From positions 115,561-179,560 of the forward strand of contig DHWB01000006.1 of assembly GCA_002412965.1 (NCBI GenBank): 64,000 nucleotides of DNA, given 5' to 3'. The notes under the pieces were generated by a model, which saw nothing but the letters and a program-made list of their open reading frames with translations, did not search any database and was not told the DNA's origin. A program made the translations under genes and the position numbers. Below are positions 1 through 7,391 of the stretch, piece after piece (position 1 is the stretch's first letter; each line of letters opens with the position of its first letter). The stretch is from Desulfomicrobium sp. UBA5193. GTDB taxonomy: Bacteria; Desulfobacterota; Desulfovibrionia; Desulfovibrionales; Desulfomicrobiaceae.

Positions 1-931
1 TGAGCTTGGTCGACGTGCCGTGTGCGTTGACGAAGGTGATCCGTTCCGGTGTCAGTTCGGCGTCGCGCAGGGCGCATTTCATGGCCCAGGCCATGCCTGT
101 GCCCGATTCTTCGGGAGCTGCGATGTGGTATGCGTCTCCGGAAGCGCCGTAACCAACGACCTCGGCGTAGATTTTGGCTCCACGCGCCAGTGCGTGTTCG
201 AGCTCTTCGAGCATGAGCAGGCCCGCGCCTTCACCGATGACGAATCCGGTGCGGTCGGCGTCAAAGGGGCGGCTCGCTTTTTGCGGTTCATCATTGCGCG
301 TGGACAGGGCCTTCATCGCAATGAAGCCGGAGACGCCCATGGGCGTGATGGTCGATTCCACGCCGCCGGTGATGCAGGCCTTGACCCTGCCGAGCTTGAT
401 GTCCGAGTAGGCATAGCCGATGGCATGGGTGGCCGATGCGCATGCCGAGGTGGTCACCAGGTTCGGCCCCTTGGCGCCGGTGTGGATGGAGATCTGTCCG
501 GAAGCCATGTTGGCGATCAGCATCGGGATGTAGAAGGGCGAAACACGGCTTGGCCCTGATTTGAGCAGCTTGGAATGAAAGTCCTCGATGGTGGACAGTC
601 CGCCCAGGCCGCAGCCCAACAGCACGCCCACTTCGGGAGCGGTGGCCTCGTCCATGACCAGACCGCAATCTTCCATGAGCTGTTTGCCGGCGGCGACGGC
701 AATCTGGACGAACCGGTCCATGCGTTTGGCGTCCTTGACGCCAACATAATCCGTCGGCTCGAAGTTTTTCAACTCTCCGGCGATCTTTGTGTCATATTCC
801 GTGCAATCAAAGAGGGTGATGGGGCCTATGCCGGATACTCCGGCGACAAGGTTGGACCAACTCTCCTGCAGGGAATTGCCAATGGGGGTCATGGCCGCAA
901 GGCCAGTCACGACAACGCGTTTTCCAATCAT
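1..931 (-). CDS. fabF: 3-oxoacyl-ACP synthase II (KAS II), 3' end cut by window edge
   Basis: Condensing enzyme of type II fatty-acid elongation; it joins malonyl-ACP to a growing acyl-ACP in the cytoplasm. The frame is open from ATG at 929-931 to the window edge, giving 310 residues of an enzyme that is usually about 410. Active-site Cys164 lies in the TSACASATHA motif and the first catalytic His304 in NAHGTST; the second His and the C-terminus lie beyond position 1. The N-terminus (MIGKRVVVTGLAAMTPIG) is typical. It is the last visible gene of the DUF177-rpmF-plsX-fabH-fabG-acpP-fabF operon. An intrinsic terminator lies just upstream, so it may be expressed below acpP. Confidence 0.95.
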   Translation of the reverse strand, partial: MIGKRVVVTGLAAMTPIGNSLQESWSNLVAGVSGIGPITLFDCTEYDTKIAGELKNFEPTDYVGVKDAKRMDRFVQIAVAAGKQLMEDCGLVMDEATAPEVGVLLGCGLGGLSTIEDFHSKLLKSGPSRVSPFYIPMLIANMASGQISIHTGAKGPNLVTTSACASATHAIGYAYSDIKLGRVKACITGGVESTITPMGVSGFIAMKALSTRNDEPQKASRPFDADRTGFVIGEGAGLLMLEELEHALARGAKIYAEVVGYGASGDAYHIAAPEESGTGMAWAMKCALRDAELTPERITFVNAHGTSTKL

Positions 932-985
932 GATCTTCTCGAAAAATGGACATGCCTCACGGAATATTCCGCAAGGCGGTGCATG

Positions 986-1018
986 AAAAAAAAGGTACCC
1001 CAGCCAGACCGGGGTACC
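986..1018 (-). terminator. Intrinsic terminator between acpP and fabF
   Basis: Read on the minus strand, an 8-bp perfect stem GGTACCCC/GGGGTACC (1011-1018 and 994-1001) is followed directly by eight T (986-993). It lies between two same-direction genes and so probably acts as a partial terminator that sets acpP above fabF. Confidence 0.85.
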
Positions 1019-1041
1019 GTGTCATGGCGACGTTTCAGGTC

Positions 1042-1272
1042 CTAGGACTTGGACTTGATATAGGTAATGGCGTCCTGAACCGTGGCGATCTTCTGAGCGT
1101 CTTCGTCATCGATCTCGATGTCGAATTCTTCTTCCATGGCCATGATCAGTTCGGTCAGGTCCAGGGAATCGGCGCCCAGGGACTCCACAAAGGAGGAATC
1201 CAGCTTCACTTCATCCGCGGAAACACCCAGCTGCTCAACTACCAGTTCTTTGACTTTTTCTTCAATAGACAT
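1042..1272 (-). CDS. acpP: Acyl carrier protein
   Basis: Carries acyl chains on a 4'-phosphopantetheine arm during fatty-acid synthesis. At 76 residues it has the normal length and is strongly acidic. The attachment site is Ser36 in GADSLDLTEL. A GGAGGAAG ribosome site lies just upstream of the ATG. It sits between fabG and fabF, the common bacterial order, and is followed by a terminator, which fits its need for high molar abundance. Confidence 0.98.
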   Translation of the reverse strand: MSIEEKVKELVVEQLGVSADEVKLDSSFVESLGADSLDLTELIMAMEEEFDIEIDDEDAQKIATVQDAITYIKSKS

Positions 1273-1317
1273 TTTCTTCCTCCAAAGTGTGTATTCTTAA
1301 CTAAATTTGGAATCAGG

Positions 1318-2061
1318 CTACAGATACATGCCGCCGTTGATTCCGAGCACCTGGCCAGTGATGTACTCCGCCTGGTCGGATGCGAGATAGGCCACGGCAT
1401 CGGCGATTGATTGCGCTGATCCGAGGCGGCCCAAGGGAATGCGTTCAAGGTACTTGTCACGCACTTCCGGGGGGAGTGTTTCAGTCATGTCGGTCTCGAT
1501 GAATCCCGGCGCGATGGCGTTGACGGTGATGCCGCGCGAACCAAGCTCCAGGGCGGCGGCCTTGGTCAGCCCGATGAGGCCGGCCTTGGACGCGCAGTAG
1601 TTGGCTTGTCCGGCATTGCCCATCTGCCCCACGACGGAAGAAATATTGACGATGCGCCCCTGGCGCTGCTTGATCATGATCTTGGCCGCCTGTTGCAGAC
1701 AGACAAAGGCTCCGGTCAGGTTGACCTGAATGACCTGTTCCCATTGTTCGCGCTTCATGCGCATGATCAGGCCGTCCTTGGTGATTCCGGCATTGTTGAC
1801 CAGCAGGGCGAGGCTGACCTTGTCCTTGATCTGCTCGGAAAAAAAATCGGCCACGGCATCCCAGTCGCTGGCGTCAAGCTGAAAGCCCCTGGCCAAGCCG
1901 CCGGCGGCTGCAACTTCGGCGCACACGCTTTCGGCCAATTCCGGGCGGCTAACATAGGTGAAATAAACCTGGTACCCCGAGCCTGCAAGTGTTTTTACGA
2001 TCGCCTTGCCGATCCCTCGTGTGCCGCCGGTGACCAGGGCGGTCTTGATCAGTTCGCTCAT
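1318..2061 (-). CDS. fabG: 3-oxoacyl-ACP reductase
   Basis: NADPH-dependent reduction of 3-oxoacyl-ACP to 3-hydroxyacyl-ACP. This 247-residue short-chain dehydrogenase has the nucleotide motif TGGTRGIG at 11-18, NNAG at 89-92, and the catalytic set Ser142, Tyr155 and Lys159 (GQANYCASKAG). The C-terminal GINGGMYL is typical of FabG. The spacing to fabH (56 bp) and acpP (45 bp) fits one transcript. Confidence 0.97.
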   Translation of the reverse strand: MSELIKTALVTGGTRGIGKAIVKTLAGSGYQVYFTYVSRPELAESVCAEVAAAGGLARGFQLDASDWDAVADFFSEQIKDKVSLALLVNNAGITKDGLIMRMKREQWEQVIQVNLTGAFVCLQQAAKIMIKQRQGRIVNISSVVGQMGNAGQANYCASKAGLIGLTKAAALELGSRGITVNAIAPGFIETDMTETLPPEVRDKYLERIPLGRLGSAQSIADAVAYLASDQAEYITGQVLGINGGMYL

Positions 2062-2117
2062 GATTGACCTCGTGGGTTTGCTGGAAACGCAAGAGCTGAG
2101 TGGTTACTTAATCACCA

Positions 2118-3107
2118 CTAAAATTGCAACAAGGCCGATGCCCAGGTAAAGCCGCCCCCGAAGGCCGTGAGCAGGACCTTCATCCCGGGCTGAATGCGGC
2201 CGCTGGCTTCGGCTTCGGCCAGGGCGATCGGGATGGACGCGGCCGAGGTGTTTCCGATGCGGTCGACGTTGACATAGATTTTGTCCATGTTCACGTCCAT
2301 TTTTTTGGCGATGGCTTCGATGATGCGGATGTTGGCCTGATGGGGGATGATCAGATCAATGTCATCGGCGGTGAGGCCGTTGCGGTCGATCAGCGTGGTG
2401 GAAATTTCGGACATGAAACGTACGGCATGCTTGAACACATCCCTGCCGTTCATCTGCACGAAGTATTCAGGCCCGATGGGCTGTCCAAGCACGGGCTTGC
2501 AGGCCGAACCACCGCCATGAATGGTCAGGAGATTTCCCACGGAGCCGTCGGCCTTGAGCATGCAATCGAGGACCTTGATTCTGCCCGGATTGGCCTGGCC
2601 CGTGACCACCGCAGCCCCGGCTCCGTCGCCGAAGAGCACGCAGGTGGTGCGGTCTTCAAAATTGATGCGCGAAGTGGTCACCTCGCTGCCGACGATCAGG
2701 ATTTTCGCGTCCGGATAGAGGGATACGTAAGCGCGGGCGGTTTCCAGGCAGTAGAGAAATCCGGAGCAGGCCGCGGCCAAATCGAAGGCGGGGATGCCCT
2801 TCAGGCCGAGCATGTCCTGCAGCAGGCAGGAGGTGCTCGGGAGATTGTAGTCACCGGAAAAAGTGCCGACAAAAATATGGGTGAGATCCTGGGCGGTGAG
2901 TCCTGCGTTTTCCAGGGCCTTGCATGCGGCATGATAAGCCAGGACGGAGCATGGCTCATCTTCCTGGGCGAAATATCTGGCGCCGATGCCGGTGCGCGAG
3001 AGTATCCATTCGTCCGAAGTGTCGACCATGTGTTCGAGATCCGCATTGGTCACGAGAGTCCGGGGCAGGTGCAAGCCGATTCCGGTAATGAAGCACGGTG
3101 AAGACAT
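2118..3107 (-). CDS. fabH: 3-oxoacyl-ACP synthase III (KAS III)
   Basis: Starts fatty-acid synthesis by condensing acyl-CoA with malonyl-ACP. The 329-residue protein has the catalytic triad Cys114 (AAACSGF), His256 (PHQANIRI) and Asn286 (GNTSAASI) in family-standard contexts, and the N-terminal TSDEWILSRTGI signature. It follows plsX by 48 bp in the operon. Confidence 0.97.
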   Translation of the reverse strand: MSSPCFITGIGLHLPRTLVTNADLEHMVDTSDEWILSRTGIGARYFAQEDEPCSVLAYHAACKALENAGLTAQDLTHIFVGTFSGDYNLPSTSCLLQDMLGLKGIPAFDLAAACSGFLYCLETARAYVSLYPDAKILIVGSEVTTSRINFEDRTTCVLFGDGAGAAVVTGQANPGRIKVLDCMLKADGSVGNLLTIHGGGSACKPVLGQPIGPEYFVQMNGRDVFKHAVRFMSEISTTLIDRNGLTADDIDLIIPHQANIRIIEAIAKKMDVNMDKIYVNVDRIGNTSAASIPIALAEAEASGRIQPGMKVLLTAFGGGFTWASALLQF

Positions 3108-3155
3108 GTGAGGGTACCTACATTCTAATTGGATGCGCTACGTCAAGACCCGGAA

Positions 3156-4223
3156 CTAGAGGGCGGAAGCTTCCTGCTTGAGGGCGGAGGCTTGGCCGGT
3201 TCGGGAAAAGAGGCTCAGTTCCGTGTTGGCGTGCAGGCCTTGTACAAGGTGATCGTTCGCCTTTTTTTGAACGAAGAGCGCGGCTTGCTGCAGAGCGGTG
3301 GTGATGGCGCGGGCGTTGGACGCCCCGTGACAGACGATGGCGATGCCGTTTAAGCCCAGAATGGGCGCACCGCCGTACTCGGCATAGTCGATTTTCTTGG
3401 CGAACCGTTTGAAGGCGGGCAGCGCGATGAGCGTACCCAGGCGGGACCAGATGGACTTTTTCAGTTCCGTCTTGAGCATGGAGGCCAGCGCCGAGCCCAG
3501 ACCTTCACTCAGCTTCAGGGCTACATTGCCAACGAACCCGTCGCAGACGATGACATCGGTTTCGCCGGTAAAGACATCACGGCCTTCAACGTTGCCGATG
3601 AAATTGAGCGAGGAACTTTTCAGTAGTGTGAAGGCGTCCTTGGTCAGGGAATTCCCTTTGCCTTCTTCCTCGCCGATACTCAGAATACCCACTTTGGGGT
3701 TGGCGATGCCAAGCACACAACGAGCCAGCACTTCGGCCATGAGGCCGAACTGGACCAGATTGTACGGCTTGCAATCGGCGTTGGCACCCACGTCGATGAG
3801 GACGATGGGCTTTTTGAGCGTCGGCAGGATGGAAGCCAATGCCGGCCGGTCAACCCCACCAATACGGCCAAGGATGAACATGCCGCAGGCCAAGGCGGCT
3901 CCGGAATTGCCGGCGGTGACAACGCCATGCGCCCGGCCTTCCCGCACAAGACGGAAGGCCACCTGCATGGAGCTGTCCTTTTTGCGCCGCAGTATGTCCG
4001 AAGGCTTTTCCGCCATCCCGGCCACTTGCGTGGTGTGGACAATCTCGAAGCGCACGTCGGCGTGGGCGTGTTTGTCCAGTTCCTTGCGGATGGACGCTTC
4101 GTCGCCCACCAGGATCAATCTGGCTCCCGTCTCGCGAGCCGCCGCCAGGGAGCCCGGAACATTGATTTCCGGGCCGAAATCTCCCCCCATGGCGTCCACG
4201 GCGAGACAGATGTCTTTAGGCAT
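3156..4223 (-). CDS. plsX: Phosphate acyltransferase PlsX
   Basis: Converts acyl-ACP to acyl-phosphate, the donor for PlsY in phospholipid synthesis. The 355-residue reading begins MPKDICLAVDAMGGDFGP, where AVDAMGGD is the hallmark N-terminus. The open frame continues upstream to about 4403, but that part only shadows rpmF. I therefore place the start at 4223, where its ATG overlaps the rpmF stop within ATGCCTAA. This implies translational coupling with rpmF. Glycine-rich ITAGNSGA-like segments (VVTAGNSGAAL) are present. Confidence 0.95.
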   Translation of the reverse strand: MPKDICLAVDAMGGDFGPEINVPGSLAAARETGARLILVGDEASIRKELDKHAHADVRFEIVHTTQVAGMAEKPSDILRRKKDSSMQVAFRLVREGRAHGVVTAGNSGAALACGMFILGRIGGVDRPALASILPTLKKPIVLIDVGANADCKPYNLVQFGLMAEVLARCVLGIANPKVGILSIGEEEGKGNSLTKDAFTLLKSSSLNFIGNVEGRDVFTGETDVIVCDGFVGNVALKLSEGLGSALASMLKTELKKSIWSRLGTLIALPAFKRFAKKIDYAEYGGAPILGLNGIAIVCHGASNARAITTALQQAALFVQKKANDHLVQGLHANTELSLFSRTGQASALKQEASAL

Positions 4224-4395
4224 CTGCAGCCTTGGTGTACTGACGTCCCTTGTATTTGCCGCAACCGGGGCAGATGCAATGGGACAGGCTGGCTTCGCCG
4301 CATTCACAGTACACGACGTTGGGGATGGCGACGTGATCGTGGGAACGGCGCATGTTTCTTCTGGACTTGGATGTTTTCTTCTTAGGCAATGGCAT
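4216..4395 (-). CDS. rpmF: 50S ribosomal protein L32
   Basis: Small zinc-ribbon ribosomal protein of 59 residues starting MPLPKKKTSKSRRNMRRSHD, the classic L32 N-terminus. The C-terminal half has Cys30/Cys32 and Cys40/Cys42/Cys45, giving more Cys than the usual two CxxC pairs. It overlaps plsX by 8 bp and follows the DUF177 gene by 26 bp. This is the widespread yceD-rpmF-plsX arrangement, which couples ribosome and membrane synthesis. Confidence 0.97.
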   Translation of the reverse strand: MPLPKKKTSKSRRNMRRSHDHVAIPNVVYCECGEASLSHCICPGCGKYKGRQYTKAADA

Positions 4396-4421
4396 GAGGG
4401 CACCTCTATCGTAAATGCAAT

Positions 4422-4952
4422 CTAATTGGTTTTGATTTTAACACCTTGCAGTGCCCTGGCCAAAGGGGATTGGCTGTCCGGGTTGCTGCAGGCGCACTGT
4501 TCCATGTTCCTGTTTTTTCCGCACTGCGGGCATAGCCCCAAACACGTGTCGGCGCAAAGTATTTTTTCGGGCAGGGCCAGGAGGAATTCTTCCCATAAAA
4601 GACCTCCCGCGTTCAGCTCCCATCCCGTGTCGATGTTGCGCAGATGGGTTGGCTCGCCTTCAATGATATCCACATCGTCATGCGCTTCGAAGGTGTCAAA
4701 GTCGTGATCGATCACGATCAGGGCATCTTCCAGGCAGCGGTGGCACATGGCCTTGACGACGCCGCGGATGCGGCCCTGGATCAGGTATCCTTCCGGCTGC
4801 GCGGCGACGCTGATCGTCGACAGCAGGGGAGTGACGATTTCCAGATCATAGTGGAATTCCTTCCAGAAATCCCGCCACATCTGCTGATCGTCAAATGAAA
4901 ATTCCCGGCCAAGCGCCGGGAGATTTGACAGCCCAATCCAATGTTCAACCAT
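4422..4952 (-). CDS. DUF177 (YceD-like) protein
   Basis: A 176-residue protein of the DUF177/YceD family, which is almost always encoded just before rpmF and linked genetically to large-subunit/23S rRNA biogenesis. Cysteine pairs are visible: Cys70/Cys73 (CHRC) in the middle and Cys133/137/141/144 near the C-terminus, suggesting metal binding in this lineage. The C-terminus ends in the usual basic-hydrophobic tail (LARALQGVKIKTN). It is the first gene of the lipid operon, behind the promoter at 4975-5002. Its exact activity is not known from sequence. Confidence 0.88.
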   Translation of the reverse strand: MVEHWIGLSNLPALGREFSFDDQQMWRDFWKEFHYDLEIVTPLLSTISVAAQPEGYLIQGRIRGVVKAMCHRCLEDALIVIDHDFDTFEAHDDVDIIEGEPTHLRNIDTGWELNAGGLLWEEFLLALPEKILCADTCLGLCPQCGKNRNMEQCACSNPDSQSPLARALQGVKIKTN

Positions 4953-4974
4953 GTCAGCACCTCGAATCGGAACG

Positions 4975-5002
4975 TGTATATGTCTCTTCTTTTTCCTGTC
5001 AA
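4975..5002 (-). promoter_or_regulatory. Sigma-70-type promoter of the DUF177-rpmF-plsX-fab operon
   Basis: On the minus strand a perfect -35 box TTGACA (4997-5002) is separated by 16 bp from TATACA (4975-4980). It lies about 25 bp upstream of the DUF177 start, in the 194-bp divergent region shared with rpmB. Inferred by motif only. Confidence 0.65.
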
Positions 5003-5146
5003 GGATTTTTACTTGCCATTCCCGGCGGCCGGATATATGGGTGCAAATTCCTCTGGCGGCAAATCAAGATCATGGCCGGCCGGAAAGTCTCGGAGCTGCC
5101 AGGCCATGACAGCTTAAGATATTCAAGCACTATTTAGGAGGACGTC

Positions 5147-5347
5147 ATGTCAAAAGTTTGCGATATTTGCGGGAAAGGGCCTCAGGTCGGCAACAATGTC
5201 AGTCATGCCAACAACAAGACCAAGCGGCGCTTCATGCCCAATCTTCAGTCCGTACGCACCCAGTTGCAGTCCGGCGAAGTGAAGCGGGTCAAGGTTTGCG
5301 CACAGTGCATTCGTTCCGGATCCGTGACCAAGCCCACAGCCAACTAG
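5147..5347 (+). CDS. rpmB: 50S ribosomal protein L28
   Basis: A 66-residue ribosomal protein with two zinc-ligand pairs, Cys5/Cys8 (CDICG) and Cys51/Cys54 (CAQC), and the L28 core SHANNKTKRRFMPNLQSVR. A strong AGGAGG site precedes the ATG. It stands alone, divergent from the lipid operon and closed by a terminator at 5363-5401. The Cys-containing (C+) form is expected to be zinc-dependent. Confidence 0.97.
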   Translation: MSKVCDICGKGPQVGNNVSHANNKTKRRFMPNLQSVRTQLQSGEVKRVKVCAQCIRSGSVTKPTAN

Positions 5348-5362
5348 GCTGCCCAGTTTTTC

Positions 5363-5401
5363 CAACAAGAAAGGCGATCCCCGTGATCGCCTTTCTTGTT
5401 G
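5363..5401. terminator. Bidirectional terminator between rpmB and sodB
   Basis: A perfect 17-bp inverted repeat (5363-5379 and 5385-5401, 5-nt loop) with A-rich and T-rich arm ends around a GGCGATC/GATCGCC core. It lies between convergent genes and can serve both strands. Confidence 0.85.
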
Positions 5402-5409
5402 GGTTTGTC

Positions 5410-6006
5410 TTATTTCCGTAGCTGCTGGTTGACGAACTCCCAGTTGATCAGCTTGTCCAGGAAATCCTGCAGATAATCCGCCCGCCTGTTCTGGTAATCA
5501 ATATAATATGCATGCTCCCACACGTCGGCCGTGAGCAGGGCCTTGGCGCCGTGCGCCATGGGTGTGTCGGCATTGGCGGTCTTCATGATCTCGAGCTTTC
5601 CACCTTTTTCCACCAGCCATGCCCACCCGCTGCCAAATTGGGTCATGCCGGCTTCCTTGAAGGCCTTGGCGAAATTTTCGTAGCTGCCAAATGTCTGGGT
5701 AATGCCTTCGGCAATGGGCCCGGTGGGTGCTCCTCCACCGCCTGCTTTCAAGCACTGCCAGTAAAAGGAATGGTTCCATACCTGGGCCGCGTTGTTAAAG
5801 ACGCCTACACGGGTAGCGTCGCCAGCCGTGGCCATTATAATTTCCCGCAGGGTTTTGCCGTCAAGGTCGGTGCCCGCGATCAGCTTGTTGGTGTTGTCGA
5901 TGTACAGCTGATGATGCTTGCCGTGGTGAAAATCGAAAGTTTTGGCGCTGAGGCACGGGCTTAAAGCGTCCTTGGCGAAAGGAAGATCCGGGAGCACGAA
6001 GATCAT
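5410..6006 (-). CDS. sodB: Superoxide dismutase, Fe type
   Basis: Dismutates superoxide to O2 and H2O2. At 198 residues it matches Fe-SOD length. Metal ligands are His27, His79, Asp161 and His165 (DVWEHAYY). Gln75 in NNAAQVWNHSFYW is the iron-type active-site glutamine, which favours Fe over Mn. No signal peptide is visible, so it is cytoplasmic. A clear AGGAGG site precedes the start. It is probably one of the oxygen defences of an anaerobe, together with rubrerythrin, Tpx and ferritin in this window. Confidence 0.96.
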   Translation of the reverse strand: MIFVLPDLPFAKDALSPCLSAKTFDFHHGKHHQLYIDNTNKLIAGTDLDGKTLREIIMATAGDATRVGVFNNAAQVWNHSFYWQCLKAGGGGAPTGPIAEGITQTFGSYENFAKAFKEAGMTQFGSGWAWLVEKGGKLEIMKTANADTPMAHGAKALLTADVWEHAYYIDYQNRRADYLQDFLDKLINWEFVNQQLRK

Positions 6007-6172
6007 ACAAGCCTCCTTTTAATGTATAGAACATGATGCCAATTGTTCGCCCCATTCTGCTGCTCGGGATGCGAGCCGGGGCGGTGAAATTGGAAGGTTG
6101 AGCCCAAATTGAAACAATGATTGGGTTCTGTCAACAGGAGGGCGTCAAAATGTGTGCCTTCTTCGAGGGGGA

Positions 6173-7303
6173 TCAGTACAGGCTGAATTTGGCCAGACGT
6201 CCGTCCAGGCCACCGTTCTTGAGCGGTTTTTTCCAGTCGGGCTTCAGACCGATGCATTTGAGCCAGGCCCTGTCCCCGAAATAGACGTAGGCTGTCGAGC
6301 CCGAGCAGTGGCGCTTCAGATGGTCCCCGAAACTCTTGAACCATGGCGCCAGATCTTCGTTTTTGCCCAGGCGGATGCCGTAGGGCGGATTGCAGACGAT
6401 GGTCGTTCCCGCCATGTCGTGACGGGCAAAGAAATCCTTGCGCCCGACGATGACCTCGTCTCCTCCGGGCAGACGGCAAAGGTTGGTGCGGGTCGCTTCC
6501 ACCGCGACGGGGTCGATGTCGCTTCCCCGCAGGTCGGCGGTGAACTCGGACATGACTTGTGCTTCGCGCTCCACGTCCCAGAGCCTAAGATTGAAATCGG
6601 GCAGTCGCGCAAAGCCGAATTTCGCGCGCAGCAGACCCGCCGGAAGATTGGCCGCGTGCATGAGGGCCTCGCACAGGATGGTCCCGGATCCGCACATCGG
6701 GTCAATGAGCGGAGACTGGCCGTCCCAGCAGCTCATGCGGATCACGGCCGCCGCCACGGTCTCGCCCATGGGCGCGTCTACGCTCTGCACGCGATAGCCG
6801 CGCCGGTGCATGGACCCGCCGGAGACATCCAGGCTGATCGTAGCCATGTCTTCGTGGATGTGCAGGTGCAGCCACAGGTCCGGGTCGCGGGGATCGACGC
6901 TGGGGCGGCGTCCGCCGTGATCGCGGAACCAGTCCGCCACGGCGTCCTTGAACTTCAGGCCAGCGTACTGCGAATGGTCGATGGCGCTTTTCGAGACATT
7001 GGCGAAGATCGCGAAGGTCTGGTCTGGGTTCAGGAAGTCTGACCAGCGCACTTCCCTGGCCGCGTCATACAGGGCCTGGTCCGAGGGGCAGGCGAAGCGT
7101 ACGAGCGGGGCAAGGATGCGCGAGGCCAGCCGCGAGCGGAAGACGATGCGGTACAGGATCTGGGGCGTGGCCTTGAAGTGCACGAAGCGAAAGCCCCGCA
7201 CGCAGTCTGTGGCTCCAAGCTCCTGCAGTTCCGCCTGGGCCAGATCCTCGATGCCGTCCGCCACTTGGGCGGTATAGGTATGGTCGTGTTGGTAGTCGTA
7301 CAT
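6173..7303 (-). CDS. THUMP/UPF0020-type RNA (guanine-N2) methyltransferase
   Basis: A 376-residue SAM-dependent methyltransferase of the RlmL N-terminal/YpsC type, which makes N2-methylguanosine in 23S rRNA (position 2445 in E. coli). The N-terminal 60 to 160 residues fit a ferredoxin-like/THUMP RNA-binding region. The catalytic half has the SAM motif DPMCGSGTILCEA, an acidic motif GSDIDPVAVEA, and the N-methylation motif NPPYGIRLG. The substrate is inferred from family; another rRNA or tRNA guanine is possible. Its leader contains a 9-bp tandem repeat (7307-7351), and gltX, which has its own terminator, lies upstream. Confidence 0.85.
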   Translation of the reverse strand: MYDYQHDHTYTAQVADGIEDLAQAELQELGATDCVRGFRFVHFKATPQILYRIVFRSRLASRILAPLVRFACPSDQALYDAAREVRWSDFLNPDQTFAIFANVSKSAIDHSQYAGLKFKDAVADWFRDHGGRRPSVDPRDPDLWLHLHIHEDMATISLDVSGGSMHRRGYRVQSVDAPMGETVAAAVIRMSCWDGQSPLIDPMCGSGTILCEALMHAANLPAGLLRAKFGFARLPDFNLRLWDVEREAQVMSEFTADLRGSDIDPVAVEATRTNLCRLPGGDEVIVGRKDFFARHDMAGTTIVCNPPYGIRLGKNEDLAPWFKSFGDHLKRHCSGSTAYVYFGDRAWLKCIGLKPDWKKPLKNGGLDGRLAKFSLY

Positions 7304-7306
7304 GGG

Positions 7307-7351
7307 ATGGACCTTATGGACGAGATGGACGGTGTGGACAAAATGGACCCG
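7307..7351. repeat. Five-copy 9-bp tandem repeat (ATGGAC-N3) in the methyltransferase leader
   Basis: On the plus strand ATGGAC occurs at 7307, 7316, 7325 and 7343, with the variant GTGGAC at 7334, at an exact 9-bp period. It fills the space between the gltX terminator and the methyltransferase start, which reads on the minus strand as GTCCAT repeats ending 3 bp before its ATG. Confidence 0.8.
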
Positions 7352-7365
7352 TCCGGCAGGTCACG

Positions 7366-7387
7366 AAAAGGCCCGGTTTTCCGGGCC
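7366..7387 (-). terminator. Intrinsic terminator of gltX
   Basis: On the minus strand the stem GGCCCGG/CCGGGCC (7381-7387 and 7370-7376, AAAA loop) is followed by TTTT, immediately after the gltX stop. Confidence 0.75.
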
Positions 7388-7391
7388 GTGA

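Noticed and set aside
4224..4403. N-terminal extension of PlsX by 60 residues.
   Set aside because: The stretch overlaps rpmF and has no PlsX similarity; the family start MPKDICLAVDAMGGD is at 4223.
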